From Arthrobacter burdickii (lineage in GTDB: Bacteria; Actinomycetota; Actinomycetes; Actinomycetales; Micrococcaceae): a DNA stretch of 64,000 bases. Each line of letters opens with the position of its first letter. Position 1 is the stretch's first letter. The position numbers were made by a program, and so were the translations under genes. Location: positions 124,001 through 188,000 of the forward strand of contig NZ_JAROCG010000002.1 of assembly GCF_030433645.1 (NCBI RefSeq). The letters run 5' to 3'. The notes beneath the pieces were generated by a model. It saw nothing but the letters and a program-made list of their open reading frames with translations, ran no database searches and had not been told where the DNA came from. Positions 34,233 to 43,318 of the stretch are shown here, piece after piece.

Positions 34233-34796
34233 ATGTCAGTAGAACAGCACACGGCTGCGGAGCTGGTGCACAATATCTTCGACCTGCAGCGCGCCCTGCG
34301 CGGAGTCACCACCGCAGGGATGAAGCACTCGGAGCTGGGGCCCGCCCACACCGGTGTCCTCTTCTTCATCGGCGAGGGCGGCCCGATGCGCGCATCGGCC
34401 CTCGCGGCGAAGCTCGGCGTCGGGCCGTCGGCGCTGAGCCGGCAGCTCGCGGACCTCGAGCAGTACGGCTTCGTGGTCCGGACACCGGATCCCCTGGACG
34501 GCCGGGCCTGCCTCCTCTCCCTGTCGGGGGAGGGGCAGAGCTATCTCGCCGAGACCTACGAGCGCAGGGCCGAGACCCTGCGGGAGATCCTCTCCGACTG
34601 GACCGAGGGCGAGGCCGAGGCGGCGTCATCGTCGGTCCAGCACCTCACGGCCGCCCTCCGCTCCGCCGCATCGGGCGCGGCAGGACACGCCGTCCTGGAC
34701 GCTCCCAGAACACCCCGCACCACAGCACACCACACGGGCAATGACGGCCGTCACCACCTGGACTCCTCGTCCGAGATCATGAAGGAAGCACTCTGA
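34233..34796 (+). CDS. MarR-family transcriptional regulator
   Basis: A 187-residue regulator. Residues about 45-105 form the winged helix (ASALAAKLGVGPSALSRQL, then TPDPLDGRACLLSLS, the wing). The last 45 residues are a polar His/Thr-rich extension not usual in the family. The stop shares one base with the start of the DHA2 transporter (TGATG), so the two are co-translated. Repression of the pump and itself, relieved by a toxic ligand, is the standard arrangement. Confidence 0.92.
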   Translation: MSVEQHTAAELVHNIFDLQRALRGVTTAGMKHSELGPAHTGVLFFIGEGGPMRASALAAKLGVGPSALSRQLADLEQYGFVVRTPDPLDGRACLLSLSGEGQSYLAETYERRAETLREILSDWTEGEAEAASSSVQHLTAALRSAASGAAGHAVLDAPRTPRTTAHHTGNDGRHHLDSSSEIMKEAL

Positions 34797-36682
34797 TGGC
34801 CACCCATTCCACCACGGCGGAAACAGCGCCCGCGCCGCAACCGGCCCGGGCCTCGTATCACGGGGCTGCTGAGCCCATGAACCACAAGCAGATCCTGCAG
34901 GCGCTCACGGGCCTGCTGGCCGGCCTGTTCACGGCGATCCTGAGCAGTACGATCGTGGCGAACGCCCTGCCCACGATCATGAGCGACCTCAACGGGTCGC
35001 AGACGGACTTCGCCTGGGTCATCACGGCCGCGCTGCTCGCCAACGCGGCGACCACCCCGATCTGGGGCAAGTTCTCCGACCTGTTCGACAAGAAGATCCT
35101 GGTGCAGGTCAGCATCGTGATCTTCGTGGCGGGCTCGGTTCTCGCGGGCCTCGCGCAGACCATCCCGCTGCTGCTCACTGCGCGCGTCATCCAGGGTGTC
35201 GCCATGGGCGGCCTGACCGCACTGGCGCAGGCCATCATCGGCACCATCATCGCCCCGCGTGAGCGCGGCCGGTACTCCGGCTACATGGGCGGCGTCATGG
35301 CCGTCGCCACCGCCGGCGGGCCCCTCCTCGGCGGCTTCATCGTCGACTCGCCCCTCGGCTGGCGCTGGACGTTCTTCGTCTGCGTGCCGCTCGCGATCAT
35401 CGCCCTGATCCTGCTGCAGGTCACCCTCAAGCTCCCCGACACGCGCCGCAAGGCTCGGATCGACTGGCTCGGTTCCATCCTGCTGACCGCAGGCGTCAGC
35501 CTCCTGCTCATCTGGGTCTCCTTCGCCGGCAAGGAGGGGTACTACGAGTGGTTCTCCCGCGAGAGCGCCCTCATGGTCGGTGGCAGTGGAATCCTGCTGG
35601 CGCTCCTGCTCGTCGTCGAGGCTCGGGTGGCCGAGCCGATCATCCCGCTGAAGATCATCTCCGAGCGCACCACCGCCCTGGCCATCATCGCCTCGATCGC
35701 CGTCGGCATCGCGCTGTTCGCCTCCTCGAGCTACCTGGGCCAGTACTACCAGGTGGCACGCGGCGCCACGCCCACCGAGGCCGGCCTGCTGACGCTGCCC
35801 ATGATCGCCGGAAACCTGCTCGGATCCATCGGTGCCGGTCAGCTCGTCACGAAGTTCGGCAAGTGGAAGAGGTACCTCATCGCGGGCGGCCTGTTCCTCA
35901 TCGCGGGCCTCGGACTCGCCGGCACGATCGACCACCTCACGGAACTCTGGGTGGTCGGCATCTACACCTTCGTCTTCGGCATGGGCCTCGGTCTGATGCT
36001 GCAGAACCTCGTCCTCGCGGTCCAGAACACCGTGGCGGTCAAGGACATCGGCTCGGCAAGTGCCTCGGTGGCGTTCTTCCGCTCGCTCGGTGGGGCTGCC
36101 GGCGTCGCCGTCCTGGGTGCCGTCCTCGGAAACCAGGTCGCGGACAAGACCACCGAGGGCCTCGCCGCGGCAGGCATCCCCACCAGCGGTGGTGCGGCCG
36201 GCGGCTCACTCGACCTCGTCGACCTCCCCGCGCCGATCGCCGACATCGTGCGGGCCGCCTATGGCGACAGCACGGCCCTGATCTTCCTGATCACGGCGGT
36301 CATCGCGGTCCTCGGGCTCGTCTGCGTGCTGTTCATCAAGGAGACCCCGCTGCGGCGTACGGTCGACTTCGCCCAGGCCGCACCCGCCGGCCCCGCCGCA
36401 TCGATGTCACCAGCGGCGACGGGCACCACGCCCGCCGTTGCCGGAGCGCAGGCTACCGCACCGTCCGCAGTGGCACCAGCGGCTGCACACTCCGCACGCA
36501 AGGACCGCGCCGCGCATGCAGCGGACGGGGCGGGGGAGTCCGACGTCGTCGCACTGAAGCCCTCCCGCGGCCGTCACAGTGCCGGACCGGTGGCCATCTC
36601 CAAGGCCGACCTGGAGCGGGTGGCGCAGGAGCTGTCTGAACTGGATGCCGAGCTGTCCGACCGCGCGGGAGTCAACCGCTAG
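34796..36682 (+). CDS. DHA2-family (14-TM) multidrug efflux MFS transporter
   Basis: A 628-residue exporter of the EmrB/QacA group. A Thr/Ala-rich leader of about 25 residues is followed by 14 hydrophobic helices. AILSSTIVANALPTIMSDL is the helix 1 motif D1, GKFSDLFDKKILV is motif A, and GPLLGGFIVDSPLGWRWTFF is motif C of antiporters. From about residue 525 a 100-residue polar, Ala/Pro-rich cytoplasmic tail extends beyond the usual family end. It is co-translated with the MarR gene and ends at a strong terminator. Confidence 0.93.
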   Translation: MATHSTTAETAPAPQPARASYHGAAEPMNHKQILQALTGLLAGLFTAILSSTIVANALPTIMSDLNGSQTDFAWVITAALLANAATTPIWGKFSDLFDKKILVQVSIVIFVAGSVLAGLAQTIPLLLTARVIQGVAMGGLTALAQAIIGTIIAPRERGRYSGYMGGVMAVATAGGPLLGGFIVDSPLGWRWTFFVCVPLAIIALILLQVTLKLPDTRRKARIDWLGSILLTAGVSLLLIWVSFAGKEGYYEWFSRESALMVGGSGILLALLLVVEARVAEPIIPLKIISERTTALAIIASIAVGIALFASSSYLGQYYQVARGATPTEAGLLTLPMIAGNLLGSIGAGQLVTKFGKWKRYLIAGGLFLIAGLGLAGTIDHLTELWVVGIYTFVFGMGLGLMLQNLVLAVQNTVAVKDIGSASASVAFFRSLGGAAGVAVLGAVLGNQVADKTTEGLAAAGIPTSGGAAGGSLDLVDLPAPIADIVRAAYGDSTALIFLITAVIAVLGLVCVLFIKETPLRRTVDFAQAAPAGPAASMSPAATGTTPAVAGAQATAPSAVAPAAAHSARKDRAAHAADGAGESDVVALKPSRGRHSAGPVAISKADLERVAQELSELDAELSDRAGVNR

Positions 36683-36697
36683 GTCCTCCCCGCAGAT

Positions 36698-36732
36698 CGA
36701 CGGGCCGCCGGGAATCTCCCGGTGGCCCGTCG
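36698..36732 (+). terminator. Hairpin terminator after the efflux gene
   Basis: CGACGGGCCGCCGGGA (36698-36713) pairs with TCCCGGTGGCCCGTCG (36717-36732), 16 pairs with one G-T wobble, around ATC. It starts 16 bases after the stop. Confidence 0.75.
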
Positions 36733-36941
36733 GCGTCAGGGCACTCAAGGTGCCCCGGAGATGCTTCGTGCATGACGGGGGGGCGGACGGCCCGTCGTAG
36801 GCCCCGGTGTGCATCTGCGCAAGCTCCACCCGCCTCGGGTCCGGAGATTGGCGGCTCCAGCCACGACTTCTAGCGTGGACACGGATCGACCATCCGACGT
36901 CCCTCTGACCCCGGGTCGTGAACAGCGAAGGAGTACATCCC

Positions 36942-38153
36942 GTGAAAGCACTCGTATGGCACGGTGAAGGCGATATCCGCCTCGACACCGTCGACGACCC
37001 CACGATCCTCGACCCGAACGACGCGATCGTCCGGATCACCCGCAGCGCCATCTGCGGGACCGACCTGCACTTCATCCGCGGCACGATGGCAGGGATGAAG
37101 GAAGGCACGATCCTCGGTCACGAGGCGGTCGGTGAGGTGACCCAGACGGGTTCGGCCGTCCGGCGCTTCGCTCCCGGGGATCGGGTCGTCGTCTCCTCCA
37201 CGATGTCCTGCGGCGTCTGCTGGCAGTGCCGTGCAGGGCACACCGCGCAGTGCGACACCGCCAATCCGAATGGCCCGCAGGCGGGGACGTGCTTCTTCGG
37301 GGGGCCCGCGACCACGGGGCCCGTCGACGGGCTGCAGGCCGAGTACGCGCGCATCCCGTGGGCATCGAACACCTTGACGGCACTGCCGGACAACGTCAGC
37401 GATGAGCAGGCCATCCTGCTCTCGGACATCTTCCCGACCGCATGGTTCGGCGCACAGCTGGCCGGCGTGCAGCGGGGCGACACCGTGGCGGTGTACGGCG
37501 CCGGCGTCGTCGGGCAGTTCGCCATCGCCTCTGCATACCGCCAGGGAGCCTCACGTGTCTTCGCGATCGACGGAATCGACACCCGGCTAGTCCAGGCGCT
37601 CGACCAGAACGCAGAGGTCATCAACTTCAACCAGGAGGACCCGGTCCAGGCCATCATGGATGCCACGCTCGGGATCGGCGTCGACGCCGTCATCGATGCG
37701 GTGGGCGTCGATGCGCAGCGGCCCACGTCCGGTCCGGCGGCGGCGAACAGCGAGCAGCAGGCGGAGAAGTTCGCGCAGGAGGTCGCGGAGGTCGCCCCGA
37801 CGACGAACATCCAGGGCGAGAACTGGGTGCCGGGCAACGCCCCGTCGCAGGTATCGCAGTGGAGCGTGGAGACGGTGAGGAAGTACGGACGCATCGGCAT
37901 CATCGGCGTCTACAGCCCGTCCATGATGTCCTACCCGATCGGACAGGCGATGAACAAGAACCTGACGATCCGTATGGGCAACTGCGACCACCGTTCGGTG
38001 ACGCCGCCCCTCCTCGATCTGGTCGCCTCGGGAGTCTTCGATCCGACGCGCTTCATCACGCAGCACGAGCCCCTCACCGACGTCGTGGACGCGTACCTGA
38101 CGTTCGACCGCCGCGAGGAAGGATGGCTCAAGACCGTCCTGACGACGGCGTGA
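36942..38153 (+). CDS. Zinc-dependent alcohol dehydrogenase (formaldehyde-dehydrogenase-like)
   Basis: A 403-residue medium-chain dehydrogenase. GTG at 36942 follows AAGGAG by 8 bases. The catalytic zinc ligands are Cys in SAICGTDLH and GHEAVGEV, and the structural zinc cluster is CGVCWQCRAGHTAQC. The coenzyme loop is VAVYGAGVVGQFA. The length and a long insert near residues 260-300 resemble glutathione-independent formaldehyde dehydrogenases rather than short ADHs. The actual substrate is unproven. It appears monocistronic. Confidence 0.9.
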   Translation: MKALVWHGEGDIRLDTVDDPTILDPNDAIVRITRSAICGTDLHFIRGTMAGMKEGTILGHEAVGEVTQTGSAVRRFAPGDRVVVSSTMSCGVCWQCRAGHTAQCDTANPNGPQAGTCFFGGPATTGPVDGLQAEYARIPWASNTLTALPDNVSDEQAILLSDIFPTAWFGAQLAGVQRGDTVAVYGAGVVGQFAIASAYRQGASRVFAIDGIDTRLVQALDQNAEVINFNQEDPVQAIMDATLGIGVDAVIDAVGVDAQRPTSGPAAANSEQQAEKFAQEVAEVAPTTNIQGENWVPGNAPSQVSQWSVETVRKYGRIGIIGVYSPSMMSYPIGQAMNKNLTIRMGNCDHRSVTPPLLDLVASGVFDPTRFITQHEPLTDVVDAYLTFDRREEGWLKTVLTTA

Positions 38154-38218
38154 CGGTGGTCTGAGGAGGCGCGGTCCGACGGCGGCACCGTGGAGCTGGG
38201 GGCCAGTAGCATCGAGGG

Positions 38219-38953
38219 GTGAAACCATTCCTCCTCCTGGGCACGCGTGCCGAGAATTACGCTGCCGACGCCGAATACCGGAGTTTCCTGCGCTTCGGTG
38301 GCCTGGCCGAGGGAGACCTGCGGCGCGTCCGGCTGGAGGCGGAGCCGCTGCCCGAGCTGGACCTCGCCGATTACTCCGGGATCTTCCTCGGCGGCAGCCC
38401 CTTCAATTCCTCGGACCCGGAGGAGGAGAAGAGTGACGTCCAGGTCCGTGTGGAGCGTGAGCTCGGCGGGCTGCTGGACCGTGTCGTCGAGGAGGACTAC
38501 CCCTTCTTCGGCGCGTGCTACGGCGTCGGGACCCTCGGGCGCCACCAGGGAGCCGTCATCGACTCCACCTACGCCGAGCCGGTCGGCGCCGTCGAGGTCA
38601 CGCTGACCGGGGACGGCGCCGCCGATCCGCTGCTAGCAGGGTTGCCGTCGTCGTTCGCCGCCTACGTGGGGCACAAGGAGGCGTGTGCGGCGCTGCCGGG
38701 ATCGGCGGTGCTGCTGGCGTCGTCGGCCACCTGCCCCGTGCAGATGTTCCGTGTGGGGGCGAACGTGTACGCGACGCAGTTCCACCCGGAACTCGACGTC
38801 GAGGCCCTCGTGGGGCGTATCCGTACCTACCGGCACGCCGGCTATTTCCCGCCGGAGGAAGCCGACGCCTACATCGAACGGGCCCGGGCCCTGGTGGTGG
38901 ACCGGCCCGCGACGATCCTGCGCACCTTCGTGACGAGGTACGCGCGCGGCTGA
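38219..38953 (+). CDS. Class I glutamine amidotransferase-like protein
   Basis: A 244-residue stand-alone GATase-1 domain starting at GTG. The nucleophile elbow is FFGACYGVG (Cys near residue 101), and the His/Glu pair is ATQFHPELD near residue 185. No synthetase domain follows, so it is not GuaA; relatives act on gamma-glutamyl compounds or supply ammonia to an unlinked partner. The flavoprotein gene follows after about 57 bases and may be co-transcribed. Confidence 0.88.
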   Translation: MKPFLLLGTRAENYAADAEYRSFLRFGGLAEGDLRRVRLEAEPLPELDLADYSGIFLGGSPFNSSDPEEEKSDVQVRVERELGGLLDRVVEEDYPFFGACYGVGTLGRHQGAVIDSTYAEPVGAVEVTLTGDGAADPLLAGLPSSFAAYVGHKEACAALPGSAVLLASSATCPVQMFRVGANVYATQFHPELDVEALVGRIRTYRHAGYFPPEEADAYIERARALVVDRPATILRTFVTRYARG

Positions 38954-39009
38954 CCTCTGTCGGCGCCCTGTCCGTCGTCCGGTCCGGCCTGGCGGGCGCG
39001 GTTGCCGGG

Positions 39010-40395
39010 GTGCCGGTCCGGTGCGTCCTGGCCCTGGCCTTACACGGGTTCCCGGGCGCCCTGTCCTGCGTCGGTGCTGGGCGGTACTGTCGGGGGACAG
39101 GCCGCGCAGGGCGATCAGAAGAGGTAGCTGCCATCGGATCCAGCACGAGCACTCCACGGGCGGGCCGCACGGTTCCCGTCATCCCCGCTCCGGGCGAGAA
39201 GCGCCACCACCAGGTGCTCATCATCGGCGGAGGCAACGCCGGCGTGTCACTCGCCGGGCGTCTGAAGCGATATCGGCTGAAGGACATCGCCGTCATCGAG
39301 CCCCGGAGCCGGCACCTCTACCAGCCACTCTTCTCGCACATCGCGGGTGGCACGGCGGACGCGTTCGAGGCGGTGCGTCTGCAGTCGGCCGTGATGCCTC
39401 GGGGGATCACCTGGATCCAGGACAAGGCCACCGATGTCAGCACCGAGTCCAACACGGTGCTGCTCGAGTCCGGATCAGCCGTCACCTACGACCACCTCGT
39501 CGTATGCCCGGGGATCCAGAATGACTGGACGTCTATTCCGGGTCTCAAGGAGGCCATGGAGGGGCCGTACGGGGGCTCGAACTACGAGTACGAACTCGCT
39601 CCCAAGGCCTGGAAGCTCTTCCGGGACCTGACAAGTGGCACGGTGGTCTTCACGCAGCCGCCCGGGCCGGCCTCGTGCGACGGTGCCGCGCAGAAACCCA
39701 TGTACCTCGCGTGCGACTACTGGCGGCGCCAGGGCGTCCTGAAGGACATCCGGGTGGTCCTCGCCGTCTCCACGCCCACGATCTTCGGCATGGAGATCAT
39801 CGACGAGGAACTCAACCGGAAGATCGACGAGTACGGGATCGAGGTGCACTACAGCACCCAGCTCGAGTCCGTGGATCCGGAGGCCTGCACGGTGGTGCTT
39901 CGGCGTACCACCGATGACACCACGGAGACCATCGGCTATGACGTCCTCCATGCCGTGCCGCCGCAGTCCGCGCCGGAGTGGCTGAAGAGTACTGACCTTC
40001 CGGCGCCCGGGAACCGCGGAGGCTTCGTCGAGGTGGACCCCGTCATGCTGCGGCATACGCGGTTCCCCGCCATCTGGTCCCTGGGGGATGCCGCCTCGAC
40101 GCTCAACTCCAAATCGGGAGCGGCGCTGCGCATGCAGACGAAGGTGCTCGCCAAGAACCTCAAGGCCGTTCTCAAGGGGAAGAAACCCACCTCGAAGTAC
40201 AACCATTATTCGGCGTGCCCCTTCGTGGTCAGCCGGAAGACGGTCGTGTTCTCCGAGTTCGACGACAAGTACTCGCCGATGCCCACCGTACCGGGCTGGA
40301 AGAACCTGGCCCGCGAGCGCAGGTCGACGTTCATCGTGGAGCGCATCGTGCTGCCGAAGGTGTACTGGAACCTCATCCTGAAGGGCCGGGCCTGA
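39010..40395 (+). CDS. Sulfide:quinone oxidoreductase-like flavoprotein (type II)
   Basis: A membrane-associated FAD disulfide reductase that would oxidise sulfide to sulfane sulfur and pass electrons to quinone. The FAD loop VLIIGGGNAGVSLAGR begins about 68 residues from the chosen GTG. PRSRHLYQPLFSHIAGG, the Cys motif ASCDGAAQKPMYLACDYW and the late Cys in YSACPFVVS match the two active-site cysteines of SQOR-type enzymes. The start is uncertain: GTG at 39010 has no good ribosome site, whereas AGAAGAGG sits 8 bases before an ATC at 39133. The C-terminus is a basic amphipathic tail. Confidence 0.85.
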   Translation: MPVRCVLALALHGFPGALSCVGAGRYCRGTGRAGRSEEVAAIGSSTSTPRAGRTVPVIPAPGEKRHHQVLIIGGGNAGVSLAGRLKRYRLKDIAVIEPRSRHLYQPLFSHIAGGTADAFEAVRLQSAVMPRGITWIQDKATDVSTESNTVLLESGSAVTYDHLVVCPGIQNDWTSIPGLKEAMEGPYGGSNYEYELAPKAWKLFRDLTSGTVVFTQPPGPASCDGAAQKPMYLACDYWRRQGVLKDIRVVLAVSTPTIFGMEIIDEELNRKIDEYGIEVHYSTQLESVDPEACTVVLRRTTDDTTETIGYDVLHAVPPQSAPEWLKSTDLPAPGNRGGFVEVDPVMLRHTRFPAIWSLGDAASTLNSKSGAALRMQTKVLAKNLKAVLKGKKPTSKYNHYSACPFVVSRKTVVFSEFDDKYSPMPTVPGWKNLARERRSTFIVERIVLPKVYWNLILKGRA

Positions 40396-40481
40396 GTAAA
40401 GCGTCCCGACAAGGGGCCTGAGCAGGAGGCGGGGGTTCCTTTCTCCTTGTACCTACGCGCCTGCAGGCCTATGATTGCATT

Positions 40482-40499
40482 ATCAATCAATTGGTTGAT
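40482..40499. promoter_or_regulatory. ArsR operator candidate
   Basis: ATCAATCAA (40482-40490) followed directly by TTGGTTGAT (40491-40499) is an 18-bp palindrome with one mismatched pair. It lies 17 bases before the ArsR start, a typical self-repression site. Confidence 0.55.
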
Positions 40500-40516
40500 C
40501 AATGAGGAGGTGGATC

Positions 40517-40858
40517 ATGCGGGACGATGATCTCGATGCCGCTTTCTCGGCGCTCGCTGACCCCGCACGCAGGGCCATCATCGCGCGGCTCTCGCGTAGC
40601 TCGGCCACCGTCAACGAACTGGCGGAACCCTTCGCCATGACCAAGCAGGCAGTCTCCAAGCACATCCAGGTGCTCGAGCAGGCCGGCCTGATCACCCGCA
40701 CGCGGGACGGCCAGCGCCGTCCCTGCCACCTCGATCCCGCCGCGCTCGAAGCTCTGACGGGCTGGATCGACACCTACCGCCTGGAAGCCGAACGGCAATT
40801 CCGCAGGCTCGACGGCGTGCTCGCAACCCTGCAGGACCAGTCCAAGGAACAGTCATGA
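40517..40858 (+). CDS. ArsR-family (SmtB-like) winged-helix repressor
   Basis: A 113-residue regulator. The start is ATG 40517: the earlier ATG at 40502 is immediately followed by AGGAGGTGG, which is the ribosome-binding site itself. The DNA-binding helices are ATVNELAEPFAMTKQAVSKHI, with RTRDGQRRPCHLD as the wing. No metal-binding Cys pair (ELCVC) is present, so it is of the non-metal type normally paired with an SRPBCC gene, which overlaps it by 4 bases. Confidence 0.92.
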   Translation: MRDDDLDAAFSALADPARRAIIARLSRSSATVNELAEPFAMTKQAVSKHIQVLEQAGLITRTRDGQRRPCHLDPAALEALTGWIDTYRLEAERQFRRLDGVLATLQDQSKEQS

Positions 40859-41343
40859 AAAATCCCACCATCATCACGGCGGAACCAGGCCAGCCCTTCC
40901 TCGACATCATCCGTGAGCTCGACGCCCCGCGGGACGTCGTCTTCCGGGCGCTCACGGAGCCGGACCTCGTGCGCCAGTGGCTCGGTCCGCGCCGTATGGT
41001 CATGGAGATCCTCGAATTCGACGCGGTGACGGGAGGTGCGTACTCCTATATCCATCGCGACGGCGAGGGCAACGCCTACGGTTTCCGTGGGATCTTCCAT
41101 ACCGTTCTCGCGCCGGAGCGAGTCATCCAGACATTCGAGTTCGACGGCGCGCCACACTCTGTCAGCATCGAGAGCATGGTCCTCGAGGAACTCGACGGCG
41201 GTAGGACCCGTTGCTCGGCCCGATCAGCATTCCTTACCGTCGAGGCCAGGGACGCGATGATCGTCGACGGCATGGAGAAGGGCGTGAACGAAGGGTACGA
41301 GCGCCTCGACGATGTGCTCTCCTCGCTGTCCCTGGCCGGTTGA
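40855..41343 (+). CDS. SRPBCC (AHSA1-like) ligand-binding protein
   Basis: A 162-residue START-like fold protein. It opens with IIRELDAPRDVVFRALTEPD, has VRQWLGP and the later VSIESMVLEELDGGRTRCSA, and ends with the long C-terminal helix around MEKGVNEGYERLDDVL. Its ATG overlaps the ArsR stop (ATGA). Such pairs are frequent in actinobacteria; the protein probably binds a hydrophobic ligand, but no enzymatic role is established. Confidence 0.92.
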   Translation: MKNPTIITAEPGQPFLDIIRELDAPRDVVFRALTEPDLVRQWLGPRRMVMEILEFDAVTGGAYSYIHRDGEGNAYGFRGIFHTVLAPERVIQTFEFDGAPHSVSIESMVLEELDGGRTRCSARSAFLTVEARDAMIVDGMEKGVNEGYERLDDVLSSLSLAG

Positions 41344-41408
41344 CACTCCGCGATCCGGGGCGGACTGCGGCCCTTGTCCAGGCCGGAGCCGCCCCGTAGC
41401 ATCCGGTC

Positions 41409-42410
41409 ATGGAGATCATCGAGTACCACCCGCGGCGGGACCAGCTCGTGTACACCTTCGGGGGCAGCGCTCCCGTGATGACGGTCCAGCCGGGTACAGC
41501 GCTGAAGCTCTGGACGGAGGATGCCTTCAACAACGCGCTGACCTCCGTCGATGACGTGTCCGGCGAGAAGGTGGACATGAACTTCATCAATCCCCAGACC
41601 GGCCCGTTCTATGTGGAGGGCGCAGAACCGGGGGACACTCTCGCCCTGCACATCGTGGACCTCGCACCGGCCCGCTCCTACGGGTCGTCCGCCACCATCC
41701 CGTTCTTCGGGGGCCTGACCAGCACGGAGCGCACTGCGACCCTGCAGGAGCCGCTGCCGGACATCACCTGGATCTACCATGTCGACACCGAGCGGCGGAC
41801 GGTCGGCTTCCAGTCTCGGCTGGGCGACTTCGAGGTCGCACTACCGCTCGAGCCGATGCTCGGCACCGTGGGGGTCGCTCCGCCCGGCGGCGAGGTGCGA
41901 TCCTCCCTGGTGCCGGAACGGTTCGGCGGCAACATGGATGCGCCCGACGTGAAACCGGGCACCACCGTCTACCTCGGCGTCAACGTGGAGGGCGCCCTGT
42001 TCTCCGTCGGGGACGGGCACTACCGTCAGGGCGAGGGTGAGGCGTGCGGCACCGCTGTCGAAGGTGCCATGCACTCGACGATCATCGTCGAGCTCATCAA
42101 GGGTGGCGCTCCCGCCTGGCCGCGGCTCGAGACCGACTACCACTGGATGGCGGTCGGGTCCTCACGCCCCATGGAGGACTCGTGGCGCATCGGCCAGCTG
42201 GAGATGGTGCGGTGGTTCGGCGATCTCTTCGGGCTCCACCAGCTCGACGCCTACCAGCTCCTGACCCAGACAGCCCTCGCGCCGATTGCCAACGCCGTCG
42301 ACGTCAACTACAGCGTGGTGGTCAAGGCGCCCAAGGCCCTCTTTCCTGCAGTCGATGCCTATGGCGGACTCCATGCCCACCTCCGCCGGCAGGGCGCCGA
42401 GCTTCGCTGA
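41409..42410 (+). CDS. Acetamidase/formamidase family protein
   Basis: A 333-residue amidase of the FmdA/AmdA family, which hydrolyses short amides to ammonia and acid. The typical segments are present: FINPQTGPFYVEGAEPGDTL near residue 60, the glycine-rich GTVGVAPPGGEV near 155, MDAPDVKPGTTVYLGVNVEG near 180, and EGEACGTAVE near 210. The last residues ([10 protein letters not shown]) are encoded by the first copy of a 25-bp direct repeat, so the C-terminus may have been altered. It is unlinked to a dedicated transporter. Confidence 0.9.
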   Translation: MEIIEYHPRRDQLVYTFGGSAPVMTVQPGTALKLWTEDAFNNALTSVDDVSGEKVDMNFINPQTGPFYVEGAEPGDTLALHIVDLAPARSYGSSATIPFFGGLTSTERTATLQEPLPDITWIYHVDTERRTVGFQSRLGDFEVALPLEPMLGTVGVAPPGGEVRSSLVPERFGGNMDAPDVKPGTTVYLGVNVEGALFSVGDGHYRQGEGEACGTAVEGAMHSTIIVELIKGGAPAWPRLETDYHWMAVGSSRPMEDSWRIGQLEMVRWFGDLFGLHQLDAYQLLTQTALAPIANAVDVNYSVVVKAPKALFPAVDAYGGLHAHLRRQGAELR

Positions 42411-42447
42411 TCTCACCCGGGGCTCCGCCGGCAGGGCGCCGAGCTTC
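42381..42447. repeat. 25-bp direct repeat across the acetamidase stop codon
   Basis: The 25-bp unit starting CTCCGCCGGCAGGGCGCC is present at 42381-42405, inside the end of the acetamidase gene, and again at 42423-42447, in the gap. The copies are identical and 42 bases apart. This looks like a recent local duplication. Confidence 0.8.
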
Positions 42448-42503
42448 CCCCGACCACAGGCTTGGCCACCGGCCCGACCACCGACCCTTACCGAAGGACA
42501 TCC

Positions 42504-43265
42504 ATGGACCTGCACCTCGACGGCACCACCGCCCTCGTGACCGGCGGCACGAAGGGTATCGGCCGCGCCATCGTCGAGTCGTTCGCGCGGGAAGGGGTGA
42601 ATGTGGCCTTCTGCGCGCGGAATGCCGCAGAGGTGGCGGCGACCGAAGCAGCCTTCGCCTCGTCCCCAGTGCGGGTCGCGGGGTACGTCCTCGACGTCGG
42701 CGACGGTCTTGCTGTCGCGGCTTGGGTGCAGACCGTGGCGATGGAGTTCGGTGGCATCGACGCTGTGGTCAGTAACGTCAGCGCCCTGGCCATGGAGGAC
42801 ACCGAGGAGAACTGGGAGGCGAGCCTGCGCGTGGACCTGATGGGGACGGTGCGCCTCGTGAAGGCGTCGCTCCCGCACCTCGCTCGGAGTTCGACGCCGT
42901 CCATCACCGCGATCTCCAGCGTCTCCGGGCGCGAGGTGGACTTCGCCTCGGGCCCCTACGGGACCGTGAAGTCGGCGCTTATCGCCTACATGGCGGGGCT
43001 GGCCTTCCAACTCGCGGAGCAGGGTATCCGGGCCAACACCGTCTCGCCGGGCAATACCTACCACGAGGGCGGAGTCTGGGAGGGCATCGAGGGCGGGAAC
43101 CCGGAGCTGTTCTCCACGGCGATGGGCCTCAACCCGACCGGCCGCATGGGCACACCGCAGGAGGTAGCGGACGCCGTCGTCTTCCTTGCCAGCCCGCGGT
43201 CCAGCCGCACCACGGGAGCCAACCTCCTGATCGACGGCGGCCTCACCCGCGGTATCCAGTTCTAG
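42504..43265 (+). CDS. Short-chain dehydrogenase/reductase
   Basis: A 253-residue classical SDR. ATG 42504 follows GAAGGA by 5 bases. NAD(P) loop [11 protein letters not shown], catalytic Ser in ITAISSVSG, and YGTVK for Tyr and Lys. Residue NVS replaces the usual NNAG (VVSNVSA). The C-terminal [12 protein letters not shown] matches FabG-type proteins. The substrate is unknown. Confidence 0.9.
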   Translation: MDLHLDGTTALVTGGTKGIGRAIVESFAREGVNVAFCARNAAEVAATEAAFASSPVRVAGYVLDVGDGLAVAAWVQTVAMEFGGIDAVVSNVSALAMEDTEENWEASLRVDLMGTVRLVKASLPHLARSSTPSITAISSVSGREVDFASGPYGTVKSALIAYMAGLAFQLAEQGIRANTVSPGNTYHEGGVWEGIEGGNPELFSTAMGLNPTGRMGTPQEVADAVVFLASPRSSRTTGANLLIDGGLTRGIQF

Positions 43266-43318
43266 GAGCGACGTCCAGCGACGTCCCGCCACGTCCGGCG
43301 ACCGCAGGGGCGCCGTCG

